From Romboutsia sp. CE17 (GTDB lineage Bacteria; Bacillota; Clostridia; Peptostreptococcales; Peptostreptococcaceae), in contig NZ_CP051144.1 of NCBI RefSeq assembly GCF_012317385.1, forward strand, positions 2,852,001 through 2,916,000: a stretch of 64,000 bases of DNA. The letters are read 5' to 3'. Numbering within the stretch: the first letter of the stretch is position 1; the number at the start of each line of letters is the position of its first letter. The notes beneath the pieces were generated by a model. The model was given only the letters and a program-made list of their open reading frames with translations, was not told where the DNA came from and did not search any database. Positions 49,206 through 58,956 of this stretch are shown one piece after another. The position numbers and the translations under genes are program-made.

Positions 49206-49230
49206 AGGAAATTTTCAGGCAATATAGAAT
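49206..49230 (+). promoter_or_regulatory. SigH-type promoter of spoVG
   Basis: AGGAAAT (49206-49212), 11 bases, then ATAGAAT (49224-49230) fits the SigH consensus AGGAWWW-N11/12-RnnGAAT. spoVG is a classical SigH-dependent gene in B. subtilis. Transcription would begin near 49237, about 60 bases before the start codon. Confidence 0.72.
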
Positions 49231-49299
49231 TATTAAATATAAAGAATTTATAATTAATACAAATTAATTCTGTCAAAATTAAAAGGGGGATATTGAGGT

Positions 49300-49578
49300 A
49301 TGAACATTACTGACGTAAGAGTAAGAAAAATAACAGATGAAGGGAAAATGAAATGTATAGTTTCTATTACTTTCGATAATCTATTTGTTGTTCATGATAT
49401 AAAGGTTATCGAAGGACATAATGGGCTATTCATAGCAATGCCAAGTAGAAAAGTAGGGGAAGGAAACTTCAGAGATATAGCTCATCCAATAAATGCTGAG
49501 ATGAGACAAGTTTTAGAAGATGCAGTATTAAAAGCTTACCACGAAGCAGTTGCTCAATTAGAAGTAGCAGCAGAATAA
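49300..49578 (+). CDS. spoVG: Septation/stage V regulator SpoVG
   Basis: 92 residues, the usual length. N-terminus [11 protein letters not shown] and [20 protein letters not shown] are diagnostic. SpoVG is a small nucleic-acid-binding regulator that affects septation and sporulation in bacilli and gene expression in other Firmicutes. AAAGGGGG precedes the ATG. It is flanked by a SigH-type promoter and its own terminator, so it can be expressed separately from purR and glmU. Confidence 0.96.
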   Translation: MNITDVRVRKITDEGKMKCIVSITFDNLFVVHDIKVIEGHNGLFIAMPSRKVGEGNFRDIAHPINAEMRQVLEDAVLKAYHEAVAQLEVAAE

Positions 49579-49616
49579 GTAAATAAATAACTTAATGTAG
49601 TATTAATTAGTATGTA

Positions 49617-49645
49617 AGAGCCGAACTATTCGGCTCTTTTTTATT
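49617..49645 (+). terminator. Terminator of spoVG
   Basis: AGAGCCGAA / TTCGGCTCT with a short loop followed by TTTTT, 38 bases after the stop. No feature was recognised between here and glmU. Confidence 0.92.
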
Positions 49646-49830
49646 ATAAAAAGACTTTAATGGCTATACTTTTAGTATAAAAAGTGATATATTAGTTAGA
49701 GAAATAGATATATTGTATACAGAATAACGAATAAAAATATGATTTTAAATAAGAACATAATTTAAAATGAAAACATAAATTATAAAATATATAGATTTAT
49801 TAAAATAGATAATAAAAAGGAGTAGAGCTT

Positions 49831-51204
49831 ATGAATTTTAAAGCTATAATTCTTGCAGCAGGTAAAGGGACTAGAATGAAGTCTCAATATCCAAAAGTAA
49901 TACATAAAGTATGTGGAAAAGAAATGGTAAACCACGTAATAAATGTCTCTAAAAAATCAGGTGTAAATGATATAGTGGCAATACTAGGACATGGAAGTGA
50001 AGTTGTAAAAGAAAGATTACCAGAAGATACAATGATAGCAATGCAGACAGAGCAATTGGGAACTGGTCATGCTGTCAAGATGGCAAAAGAATACATAAAC
50101 GATGAAGACACAATAGTAGTTTTATGTGGAGATACTCCATTAATAAAAGAAGATACATTAAAAAGATTATTTTCATATCACTTAGAAAATGGGTATCATG
50201 CAACAGTTTTAACAACTAAAGTAGATAATCCAACAGGATATGGAAGAATAATAAGAGATAATAATGAAGACTTATTAAAGATAGTAGAGCAAAAAGATGC
50301 AAACGAAGAAGAAAAAGCTGTAAATGAAATAAACTCTGGAATCTACTGTTTTAATGGAAAATCTTTAAGGGAAGCCTTAGACTTAATAGATAATAACAAC
50401 GCTCAAGGAGAATACTACTTAACAGACACAATATATATAATGAGAGATAAGGGTCAAAAGGTAGGAGCATATAATGGTTCTACAATAGAAGAACTTATGG
50501 GAGTGAACTCTAGAGTAGAATTATCAAAAGCAGAAGAAATTATGAGAAAAAGAATAAATGAATCTCATATGGTAAATGGTGTAACTATAATAGATACTAA
50601 TTCTACATATATAGAATCAGATGTCGAAATAGGGAATGATACTATAATATATCCTGGAGTAATGCTAAAAGGAAGCGCAAAAATAGGATGTAATTGTGTA
50701 ATAGATATGAATTCATCTATAGAAAATTCAACTATTGGAGATAATACAGAAGTAAAAAACTCAACAATTATAGATAGTAAAGTTGGAGAAAATACAACAG
50801 TTGGACCATATGCTTATCTTAGACCAAAGAGCAACATAGGTAATAATGTAAAAATAGGGGACTTCGTAGAGGTTAAGAATGCTACAATTGAAGATAATTC
50901 AAAAGCATCTCATTTATCTTATATTGGAGATGCTCATGTAGGAAAAAATGTAAATATAGGTTGTGGAGTTGTATTTGTTAACTACGATGGAAAAAATAAA
51001 TTTAAATCAGTAGTAAAAGATGGTGCATTTATAGGATCAAATTCTAATTTAGTAGCACCAGTAGTAGTAGAAGAGGATGGATATATAGCAACAGGATCAA
51101 CAATAACAAAGGATGTACCTAAAGCAGCTTTAGCAATAGCAAGAGAAAGACAGGTTGTTAAGGAAGGCTGGGTAGAGAAGAAAAGAGAAAGAGACAACAA
51201 ATAA
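49831..51204 (+). CDS. glmU: Bifunctional GlmU (UDP-GlcNAc pyrophosphorylase / GlcN-1-P acetyltransferase)
   Basis: 457 residues. The N-terminal pyrophosphorylase domain (about 1-228) has LAAGKGTRMKSQYPKVIHK, LGTGHAVKMA, and VLCGDTPL. The C-terminal left-handed beta-helix (about 250-450) contains repeated hexapeptides such as IGNDTI, IGDNTE, and acetyl-transfer residues in HLSYIGDAHVG and NYDGKNKFKS. It makes UDP-GlcNAc for peptidoglycan. AAAAAGGAG precedes the ATG. prs follows after 92 bases. Confidence 0.96.
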   Translation: MNFKAIILAAGKGTRMKSQYPKVIHKVCGKEMVNHVINVSKKSGVNDIVAILGHGSEVVKERLPEDTMIAMQTEQLGTGHAVKMAKEYINDEDTIVVLCGDTPLIKEDTLKRLFSYHLENGYHATVLTTKVDNPTGYGRIIRDNNEDLLKIVEQKDANEEEKAVNEINSGIYCFNGKSLREALDLIDNNNAQGEYYLTDTIYIMRDKGQKVGAYNGSTIEELMGVNSRVELSKAEEIMRKRINESHMVNGVTIIDTNSTYIESDVEIGNDTIIYPGVMLKGSAKIGCNCVIDMNSSIENSTIGDNTEVKNSTIIDSKVGENTTVGPYAYLRPKSNIGNNVKIGDFVEVKNATIEDNSKASHLSYIGDAHVGKNVNIGCGVVFVNYDGKNKFKSVVKDGAFIGSNSNLVAPVVVEEDGYIATGSTITKDVPKAALAIARERQVVKEGWVEKKRERDNK

Positions 51205-51296
51205 GTAAGATTATTATTTTTAGAACTAGTCTAAAAATTATAAAATATAAATTACAAAATATATATCAATAGTTTAAATTTTCGGGAGGATAAGCA

Positions 51297-52247
51297 ATGA
51301 ATACTAGCGGAAGTGAAATCAAAATCATTTCAGGTAACTCGTCAAAAGTGTTAGCGCAAAAAATAGCTGACTATATAGGAGTACCTGTATCAGACTGTAC
51401 AGTAGGGAAGTTCAGTGACGGAGAAATATCTGTAAACATGAACGAAACAGTAAGGGGATGCGATGTTTTCGTAGTTCAATCAACTAACAGTCCAGTAAAT
51501 GATAACTTAATGGAATTATTAATAATGATAGATGCTTTAAAAAGAGCATCTGCAGGTAGAATAACAGCAGTAATTCCTTACTATGGATATGCAAGACAAG
51601 ATAGAAAGGCAAAATCAAGAGATCCTATTACGGCTAAATTAGTTGCAAACTTAATAACAGCTGCAGGGGCAGATAGAGTTTTAACTATGGACTTACATGC
51701 GGCACAGATACAAGGATACTTTGATATACCATTAGACCACTTATTAGGGGGAAGTATATTATCTAGCTATTTCAATGAAAAGAAAATAGAAGATCTAGTA
51801 GTAGTTTCACCTGACCTTGGAAGCGTTACAAGATCTAGAAAATTTGCAACTACATTAGATGGAGATGTTCCACTAGCTATAATTGATAAGAGAAGACCAA
51901 AAGCTAACGTATGCGAAGTTATGAATATAATAGGAGATGTTAAAGGGAAGAATGTTATCTTATTAGACGATATGATAGATACTGCAGGAACAATAACTAA
52001 TGCAGCTAATGCTCTTAAAGAATTTGGAGCGAAAGATATATATGCTTGTTGTACTCACGGAGTATTATCAGGACCAGCTATAGAAAGAATAGAAAATTCT
52101 GCTATAAGTGAACTAATAGTATTAGATACTATACAACTTCCTGAAGAAAAGAAAATAGATAAAATAAAAGAGCTTTCAGTGGCACCTTTATTTGGAGATG
52201 CTATAAAGAAAATATTCTCTAACGAATCTATAAGTGTTTTATTCTAA
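51297..52247 (+). CDS. prs: Ribose-phosphate pyrophosphokinase (PRPP synthetase)
   Basis: 316 residues. ATP-binding and flexible-loop regions [50 protein letters not shown] with the catalytic loop; and the PRPP-binding loop [18 protein letters not shown]. It supplies PRPP for purine, pyrimidine, NAD (pncB above) and amino acid synthesis. GGGAGG precedes the ATG, and a hairpin terminator follows. Confidence 0.97.
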   Translation: MNTSGSEIKIISGNSSKVLAQKIADYIGVPVSDCTVGKFSDGEISVNMNETVRGCDVFVVQSTNSPVNDNLMELLIMIDALKRASAGRITAVIPYYGYARQDRKAKSRDPITAKLVANLITAAGADRVLTMDLHAAQIQGYFDIPLDHLLGGSILSSYFNEKKIEDLVVVSPDLGSVTRSRKFATTLDGDVPLAIIDKRRPKANVCEVMNIIGDVKGKNVILLDDMIDTAGTITNAANALKEFGAKDIYACCTHGVLSGPAIERIENSAISELIVLDTIQLPEEKKIDKIKELSVAPLFGDAIKKIFSNESISVLF

Positions 52248-52257
52248 TATATTATAT

Positions 52258-52297
52258 AGACTTGTATTTTGAGTAATCAAAGTACAAGTCTTTTTTA
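52258..52297 (+). terminator. Terminator of prs
   Basis: AGACTTGTA (52258-52266) / TACAAGTCT (52283-52291) with additional internal pairing, then a T-run. Confidence 0.9.
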
Positions 52298-52941
52298 TGT
52301 GTAATAGTTCTTAAAATATCATAATTATAATTTACTTTTGATATGAATATTATAGAATATAAAGTATTTATGATAGAAATGTATCAGTGTTATCATTATT
52401 TTAGTACATATTATCGGACCGATAGACTTATGAATAAGATTTACTACTTACTTAATATTTAAGATTATGAATATAGAAGTTATACATGAAACTATTGATT
52501 AAGCAATACAGGAGTGAAGTGGTGAGATTTATCCATTGCAATATATAAAAATATACATACAGAATAAATTTAACTAATTTATCTATGATACATGAGGATA
52601 TCACAAATAATTCTGAATATGTAAGTCAGTTTATTTGATGATTACTAAATGAGGAAATATTTATTAGGTAGGTAGAGTACGGTATTGTTAAACTGAATAA
52701 ATTAAATAATAAAGATATTTAGGTACTTCTTTTGGCTATAATACTAATAATCGATATTTTTAATAGTAAGTATATAAAATTTTGACCATATAAATAGTAA
52801 TATGAGAGTAATTTATAGATCATATAGGCAAGATTAATATCATTCTTTAATAGAAGCTGATAGTTTACCAGGTTCATATTATTAGAAAGCATCTAGTCTT
52901 TAGCTAAATATAGTGAATATAAAAGAAATTTATATAAAACT
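52298..52941. other. About 640 bp without a recognisable gene, upstream of pilT
   Basis: No frame longer than about 25 codons is sustained and no tRNA or known riboswitch was recognised. I looked specifically for c-di-GMP riboswitch hallmarks because of pilT and did not see them. One 13-base odd-centred palindrome, TATCGGACCGATA, lies at 52412-52424. Some frames give protein-like pieces separated by many stops, which could be a decayed gene or chance. Confidence 0.5.
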
Positions 52942-52959
52942 AAGGAGTAAATATTAAAT

Positions 52960-54021
52960 ATGAATATATTTGATTTATTAGAAATTGCAATAGAGATAGG
53001 AGCTTCAGATATACATATAACAGTAGGCAGTGCGCCTATTGCTAGAATAAATGGTAAGTTTATAAAATTAAATGATAGGATATTAACTAGTGAAGATACT
53101 GAAGATATGACAAAGGATATAGCGAAGGAAAATAAATTTAAAAGGATAGAGATGTATGGTGAATGTGATTTCTCAGTAGCTTTAGAGACTGGAGAACGAT
53201 TTAGAGTAAATGCATATAAGCAAAAAGGAAATTATGCTCTAGCAATAAGAACGATAATGTCTACTATACCATCATTTGAATCTTTAGGGCTTCCAGAAGT
53301 ACTAAAGACATTTACAGAAAGAAATAAAGGGCTAGTCTTAGTTACTGGACCGACAGGTAGTGGAAAATCAACAACACTTGCAAGTCTTATAGATATAATT
53401 AATGAAAATCAGCAAAAACATATAATAACTATTGAAGATCCAATAGAATACGTACATAAGCATAAAATGGGATTAGTAAATCAAAGAGAAATAGGACAAG
53501 ATACAAAAAGTTTTAATTCTGCACTAAGATCCATACTTCGTCAAGATCCAGATGTAATATTGGTAGGGGAGATGAGAGATGCAGAAACTATATCAATTGC
53601 ATTAACTGCAGCAGAAACAGGACATTTGGTATTTTCTACATTACATACAGTTGGTGCAGCAAAGACGATAGATAGAATAGTAGATATGTTTCCATCTGAA
53701 CAGCAGAAACAAATAAGAAGTCAATTATCAACTGTTTGTGAGGGAATAGTTTCACAACAACTAATACAAACTATAGATGGAAGGCGAAGAGTTGCAGCGC
53801 TTGAGGTTATGATTGCAAATTCAGCAATTAGAAATCTAATAAGAGAAAATAAAACATATCAAATACAAAATCAAATACAGACAGGTAGCAAATTTGGAAT
53901 GCAGTCTATGGATCAAGAATTAGTCAATTTATATATACAAGGAATAATTTCTAGAAATAGTGTTTTAAGTAGATGTACGGACTATGAATATACAATTAGA
54001 TTGATAGAAGATAAATATTAA
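52960..54021 (+). CDS. pilT: Type IV pilus retraction ATPase PilT
   Basis: 353 residues. Walker A GPTGSGKST (130-138), Asp-box IITIEDPIEYVH, Walker B ILVGEMRDAETI, and His-box GHLVFSTLHT. The N-terminal DIHITVGSAPIARING is the PilT-type PAS-like start. AGSRFRV-like ERFRVNAYKQ is also seen. It powers pilus retraction for twitching or adhesion. The AAGGAG site is about 12 bases from the ATG, a little far, but the codon two before the start (TAA) is an in-frame stop, so no earlier start is possible. It is separated from the usual pilus structural genes, which are not in this window. Confidence 0.93.
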   Translation: MNIFDLLEIAIEIGASDIHITVGSAPIARINGKFIKLNDRILTSEDTEDMTKDIAKENKFKRIEMYGECDFSVALETGERFRVNAYKQKGNYALAIRTIMSTIPSFESLGLPEVLKTFTERNKGLVLVTGPTGSGKSTTLASLIDIINENQQKHIITIEDPIEYVHKHKMGLVNQREIGQDTKSFNSALRSILRQDPDVILVGEMRDAETISIALTAAETGHLVFSTLHTVGAAKTIDRIVDMFPSEQQKQIRSQLSTVCEGIVSQQLIQTIDGRRRVAALEVMIANSAIRNLIRENKTYQIQNQIQTGSKFGMQSMDQELVNLYIQGIISRNSVLSRCTDYEYTIRLIEDKY

Positions 54022-54059
54022 TATGGATTTTATACTATTTTTAAGGCATTAAATTTAAA

Positions 54060-54170
54060 GGAAAGAAAAAACTTATAGGATTAGAAATATTTATTTTATA
54101 TTATCAAATGATAATGTACCTAATATATATGTACAAGAACAAAAGTATCATGAAATAAAAGAATCTCTGT
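54060..54170 (+). pseudogene. Possible remnant of a short gene between pilT and the peptidase
   Basis: A 36-codon open stretch without a start codon ends at TAA 54168-54170 and reads as plausible protein (for example NDNVPNIYVQEQKYHEIKES). Its stop lies in the loop of the following terminator. It may be the 3' end of a lost gene, or chance. The rest of 54022-54303 contains nothing else recognised. Confidence 0.25.
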
Positions 54171-54188
54171 AAAAGAGATTCTTTTTTA
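54157..54188 (+). terminator. Terminator between pilT and the prepilin peptidase gene
   Basis: AAAAGAATCTCT / AGAGATTCTTTT with a 5-base loop and a T-run. Confidence 0.9.
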
Positions 54189-54303
54189 TCAAGTGGCAAA
54201 TCCAATGAGAGTATTGGGAAATATAATTTTTTATTAAAAATAAGTATAAAAAAATTATATCAATCAAAAATCAAAGTATAAGGATTAATCCTACTACTGA
54301 TAC

Positions 54304-54954
54304 ATGATTGAAATAATGATTTACATTATAATAACATCTACAATTTTAACTTATTTTACAGATAAGTATTTAAAAAATAAAAGCAGAGAAATAAACCAAA
54401 TTACATATAATACTTCTATACTATATATATTAATAATAATTTTAAATCTTTGTATATATAAAAAATATGGACTAACAATAGATTTTATAAAATATATCTT
54501 TTTAATTCCGTTTTTATTAGGAATATCAATAATTGATTATCGAACTACTTACATATATGATATAACAATAGTTAGTGGTATAATTATTCAAGGTGTAATT
54601 TTAATAAGTTCAATAACTATAGAAAAAGATTTTACAAATCATATAGGTGGACTATTTATAGGTATAATAGTATCATATCTTTTAGCAAAATTAACTAAAG
54701 GGTTAGGAGATGGAGATATTGGTCTATTTGCATTATGTTGTTTTACATTAGGATATAATTATAGCTTATATTTAATGTTCTTATCATATATAATAGCATT
54801 TATATACTGTATCTACATAATTTTAAAAAAAAATAAATCTATAAAAGAAAGTATAGCATTTGCACCATTCATATCATTAGCAACAATTTTGATAATGCTA
54901 ACTGAAAATAGTTTGATGAATAGCTATTTTGAGATAATTAATAAAGTGTTATAA
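54304..54954 (+). CDS. Short prepilin peptidase (A24 family)
   Basis: 216 residues with about six or seven membrane helices. The two catalytic aspartates are visible: D78 in [11 protein letters not shown] and D136 in the GxGD motif [20 protein letters not shown] matches the conserved late segment of the family. The N-terminal cysteine-rich cytoplasmic methyltransferase domain of full-length PilD is missing; the protein starts directly with a membrane helix. There is no good ribosome binding site before ATG 54304 or the in-frame ATG at 54316. It probably cleaves prepilin leader peptides, in keeping with pilT just upstream. pth follows after 13 bases. Confidence 0.85.
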   Translation: MIEIMIYIIITSTILTYFTDKYLKNKSREINQITYNTSILYILIIILNLCIYKKYGLTIDFIKYIFLIPFLLGISIIDYRTTYIYDITIVSGIIIQGVILISSITIEKDFTNHIGGLFIGIIVSYLLAKLTKGLGDGDIGLFALCCFTLGYNYSLYLMFLSYIIAFIYCIYIILKKNKSIKESIAFAPFISLATILIMLTENSLMNSYFEIINKVL

Positions 54955-54967
54955 AGGAGGAATAAAT

Positions 54968-55528
54968 ATGTATGTAGTAGTAGGATTAGGTAATCCAGGT
55001 AAGCAATACGAAAAAACAAGACATAATGTTGGATTTGATGTTATAGATATTTTATCAAAGGAATATGATATAAACGTATCGAAAATAAAACATAAGGCTT
55101 TAATAGGAGAAGGTAGAGTTGGAAATGAAAAAGTTCTTTTAGTAAAGCCTCAAACATATATGAATTTAAGTGGAGAAACTTTAATTGATATTTATAACTA
55201 TTATAATATTGATATGGAAAATATAATAGTAGTTTATGACGATATTGACTTAGATGTTGGAAAGATAAGAATAAGAAAAAAAGGAAGTGGTGGAACTCAT
55301 AATGGCATGAGATCTATTACTAAGTGTTTAGGTTCTAATGACTTTCCGAGGGTTAGAGTTGGTGTATCTAAGCCTAGACCAGGACAAGATTTAGCAGATT
55401 TTGTTTTATCTAGATTTGGAAAAGAAGAAAGTGATAATATAGAATTAGGATTAGAAAAGGCTGCTAAAGCAGTAGATACTATGATAAGAGAAAATATTGA
55501 CCTAGCTATGAATAAATACAATGGGTAA
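54968..55528 (+). CDS. pth: Peptidyl-tRNA hydrolase
   Basis: 186 residues. N-terminal [20 protein letters not shown] contains the catalytic histidine region; also [26 protein letters not shown], and [12 protein letters not shown]. It releases peptides from dropped-off peptidyl-tRNA. AAAGGAGG precedes the ATG. mfd follows 18 bases later; in B. subtilis a small gene (fin) lies between them, which is absent here. Confidence 0.96.
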   Translation: MYVVVGLGNPGKQYEKTRHNVGFDVIDILSKEYDINVSKIKHKALIGEGRVGNEKVLLVKPQTYMNLSGETLIDIYNYYNIDMENIIVVYDDIDLDVGKIRIRKKGSGGTHNGMRSITKCLGSNDFPRVRVGVSKPRPGQDLADFVLSRFGKEESDNIELGLEKAAKAVDTMIRENIDLAMNKYNG

Positions 55529-55546
55529 GGAAAGGGAGAATTTCAT

Positions 55547-58500
55547 ATGAATGATGTATTTATATACCCTTTGCAAAACTCCAAAGAATATAAAGATGTA
55601 ATAAATTGCATAAATAGTAATAAAGGCTCATTATTAATTAATGGCCTTTTATCAGTTCAAAAACCTCATATAACTTATTCTATATTTAAAGAATTAAATA
55701 GACCTATAGTCTTTGTAGCGAGCACTGATTTAGAAGCTAAAAAAGCTTATGAGGATTTAAGTTTTTATATGAAAGATAAAGTAGTGTATCTTGGATATCA
55801 AGATATATACTTTTATCATTTAGATGCAAAGGATAGAAATGAAGAAGCTAAAAAGCTTAAAGTTCTTTTAAGATTAGCTAAAGGAGAGAAGATTGTTTTA
55901 GTAACTTCCACTGAAGCTATTCTTAAAAAATATATGCCAAAAGAAGTACTACTTAATAATACTTATAATTATAAGATAGGGGATAAGATAAACCTAGAAG
56001 AGTTAAGTGAGAGACTTGTTTCTCTAGGTTATGAAAGAGTGTCTAAAATAGAAGGCTTTGGACAGTTTAGTATAAGAGGTGGAATTGTTGATATTTTTTC
56101 GTTAGAATATACAAATCCAATTCGTATGGAATTATTTGATGATGAGATAGATTCTATACGAACTTTTGACGTTTTTTCACAAAAATCAATTGACAAGATT
56201 AAGAAGTTTACAATAACACCTTCAAGAGAATTTATTTATCCTGAAAAAGTTAATGATGCTGTTGAAAAATTAAAAAAGGAAACAGGAAAATTAACTAATG
56301 AAGATGTTTTTGCGAATATAGAGAATATAGAAAGTAAAACATATTTTGAAGGGATAGAAAATTATATAGACTACATTTATCCAGAAGAAAATAAAAGTAT
56401 TTTTACATACTTAAATGATAATGCCATTATTTTTGTAAATGATATTTCTAGACTTAAGGAAAGATGCGAAAATTACATTAATGAGTTCAATGAAAACTAT
56501 AAGTTAAACTTAGAGAGAGGACTAGCTTTAAAAAGTCAAGGTAGATTACTATACCATTTCAATGAATTAGATTTAATTAAAGGTGAAAAGAAGCTAATAT
56601 TAAATACTCTTTTACCTAAGCCTGTAAATGACTTTAGAATTAGTAGTGTAGTTAACTTTGAGTCAAGAGAAGTTCCAACCTTCAATGGTAAGCTAGATGT
56701 TTTATGCGAAGAATTAAATAGATTAAAATACAATGGATTTAAAATAATACTAGCTACTAATACATTAGAAAGAGCTAAAAAATTAAATAAAGAGTTATTA
56801 GATTTAGGATTAGAAACAACAGTATCAAGAAAAAGAAATATTGAAATAAAATCATCTCAAATAATTATTGTACCTGCACAAATTAGTAGTGGATTTGAAT
56901 ATAAATCAATAAAATTTGTAGTGGTTACAGATAATGAAATGATAGGAGTACATAAAAGAGCCTCTAATACAAAAAGTAAAAAGAAGAAAAAAGGACAAAA
57001 AATAGAATCTTTCTTAGATTTAAATGTTGGAGATTATGTAGTTCATGAAAATAGTGGTATAGGAAGATATACAGGGATAGAACAAATTTCTGTAAATGGA
57101 ATAAAGAAAGACTACATGAAGATAATCTATCAAGGTGGAGATAACTTATATGTTCCTATAGACCAAATGGATAAGGTACAAAAATATATAGGTTCTGATG
57201 TTGAAAAAGTTAAGCTAAATAAGCTTGGTTCAAGTGAGTGGACTAGAGCTAAGGCTAAGGTTAAAAAAGAAATAGAAGATATGACTAAAGACCTTATAGA
57301 GCTTTATGCTAAAAGAGAAAAAGTAAAAGGCTATAAATACTCTAAAGATACTCCATGGCAAAATGAATTTGAATCTCTATTCCCACATGAGGAAACAGAG
57401 GATCAATTAAAGGCTATAAAAGAAACTAAAAAAGATATGGAATCAGATAAGGTTATGGATAGACTTATATGTGGTGATGTTGGATATGGAAAAACGGAGG
57501 TAGCTATAAGAGCTGTATTTAAAGCTTGTATGGATCAAAAACAAGTTGCAGTACTAGTTCCTACTACTATACTTGCACAGCAACATTACAACACATTTAG
57601 AGAAAGATTTGAAAACTATCCAATAAGAGTAGAGGTATTAAGTAGATTTAAATCACCTAAGCAACAGAAAGAAATAATAAATGATGCAAAAAAAGGTCTA
57701 GTAGATGTTCTTATAGGAACTCATAGAATTATATCTAAAGATATAAATTTACCGAACTTAGGTTTAGTTGTTATTGATGAAGAGCAAAGATTTGGTGTTA
57801 AGCATAAAGAATCACTTAAGCAAATCAAGTCTACAGTTGATGTTCTTACATTATCAGCAACACCTATACCAAGAACATTGCATATGTCTCTAAGTGGAAT
57901 AAGAGATATGAGTGTTATAGAAGAACCTCCACAAGAAAGACACCCTATTATAACTTATGTAACAGAAGCAAAAGAGAGTGTAATTCAAGATGAAATAGAA
58001 AGAGAAATCTCAAGAGGAGGTCAAGTATTCTTTGTATATAATAGAGTTGAGCATATAGAAGAAATGGCAAGTAAAATAAAAAGATTAGTACCAGATGCTA
58101 AAGTTGCTGTAGCTCATGGAAGAATGACTTCTAAAATGTTAGAGGATATAATTTTAGGATTTTTGAATAAAGAATACGACGTTTTAGTTTGTACCACAAT
58201 TATTGAAACAGGAATGGATATATCTAATGCAAATACAATGATAGTATATGATGCAGACAAAATGGGACTAGCTCAGCTTTATCAGTTAAGAGGTAGGGTT
58301 GGAAGAAGTTCTAGACAAGGATATGCATATCTAATGTATGAAAAAGATAAAGTATTAAGTGAAATAGCTGAAAAAAGATTAAAAGCTATAAGGGAGTTTA
58401 CAGAATTTGGATCAGGGTTTAAAATAGCAATGAGAGACCTTGAAATCAGAGGTGCTGGAAACATACTAGGTTCACAACAACATGGACATATGGCAGTAAT

Positions 58501-58939
58501 AGGATATGATTTATATGTAAAGATGCTAAATGATGCCATAAAAAAGGTAAAAGGAGAACCTATATTAGAAGAGATAGATGTAGAGATAGATTTAAGTGTT
58601 AATGCATATATACCAGATACTTATATATCTGATGAGCTGACTAAGATAGAGATGTATAAAAAAATTGCATCTATTGAAAGTAAAGAGGATATGCTAGAAG
58701 TACAAGAAGAATTAGAAGATAGATTCTCTGATTTGCCAAAATCTGTACAAACATTATTAAAAATATCTTATATAAAATCTCTATGTAAAATAATGAAAGT
58801 AGAAAAGGTCAGACAAGTTAAAGATGAAATATGGCTACTTCCTTTAACTAAGTATAAGACAAAAGAAAAAGTTGGTTATAAGATTGTTAAAGAGCTAGAG
58901 GAACTACTAGAAACAATGTGCAGTATGAAAGAACAATAG
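55547..58939 (+). CDS. mfd: Transcription-repair coupling factor Mfd
   Basis: 1130 residues. UvrB-homology region at the N-terminus (about 1-350, including SIRGGIVDIFSLEYTNPIRM). RNA polymerase interaction domain (about 480-550, LNVGDYVVHENSGIGRYTGI). RecG-like translocase with Walker A GDVGYGKTEVAIRA, DEEQ box VIDEEQRFGVKHKE, and ATPIPRTLHMS. TRG region and C-terminal TRCF domain. It removes stalled RNA polymerase and recruits UvrA to lesions. AAAGGGAG precedes the ATG. Confidence 0.97.
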   Translation: MNDVFIYPLQNSKEYKDVINCINSNKGSLLINGLLSVQKPHITYSIFKELNRPIVFVASTDLEAKKAYEDLSFYMKDKVVYLGYQDIYFYHLDAKDRNEEAKKLKVLLRLAKGEKIVLVTSTEAILKKYMPKEVLLNNTYNYKIGDKINLEELSERLVSLGYERVSKIEGFGQFSIRGGIVDIFSLEYTNPIRMELFDDEIDSIRTFDVFSQKSIDKIKKFTITPSREFIYPEKVNDAVEKLKKETGKLTNEDVFANIENIESKTYFEGIENYIDYIYPEENKSIFTYLNDNAIIFVNDISRLKERCENYINEFNENYKLNLERGLALKSQGRLLYHFNELDLIKGEKKLILNTLLPKPVNDFRISSVVNFESREVPTFNGKLDVLCEELNRLKYNGFKIILATNTLERAKKLNKELLDLGLETTVSRKRNIEIKSSQIIIVPAQISSGFEYKSIKFVVVTDNEMIGVHKRASNTKSKKKKKGQKIESFLDLNVGDYVVHENSGIGRYTGIEQISVNGIKKDYMKIIYQGGDNLYVPIDQMDKVQKYIGSDVEKVKLNKLGSSEWTRAKAKVKKEIEDMTKDLIELYAKREKVKGYKYSKDTPWQNEFESLFPHEETEDQLKAIKETKKDMESDKVMDRLICGDVGYGKTEVAIRAVFKACMDQKQVAVLVPTTILAQQHYNTFRERFENYPIRVEVLSRFKSPKQQKEIINDAKKGLVDVLIGTHRIISKDINLPNLGLVVIDEEQRFGVKHKESLKQIKSTVDVLTLSATPIPRTLHMSLSGIRDMSVIEEPPQERHPIITYVTEAKESVIQDEIEREISRGGQVFFVYNRVEHIEEMASKIKRLVPDAKVAVAHGRMTSKMLEDIILGFLNKEYDVLVCTTIIETGMDISNANTMIVYDADKMGLAQLYQLRGRVGRSSRQGYAYLMYEKDKVLSEIAEKRLKAIREFTEFGSGFKIAMRDLEIRGAGNILGSQQHGHMAVIGYDLYVKMLNDAIKKVKGEPILEEIDVEIDLSVNAYIPDTYISDELTKIEMYKKIASIESKEDMLEVQEELEDRFSDLPKSVQTLLKISYIKSLCKIMKVEKVRQVKDEIWLLPLTKYKTKEKVGYKIVKELEELLETMCSMKEQ

Positions 58940-58956
58940 AGAAAGGGTGTAGTGAT

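Noticed and set aside
52298-52941. c-di-GMP riboswitch upstream of pilT
   Set aside because: The conserved loops and GNRA tetraloop arrangement of class I or II c-di-GMP aptamers were not seen.
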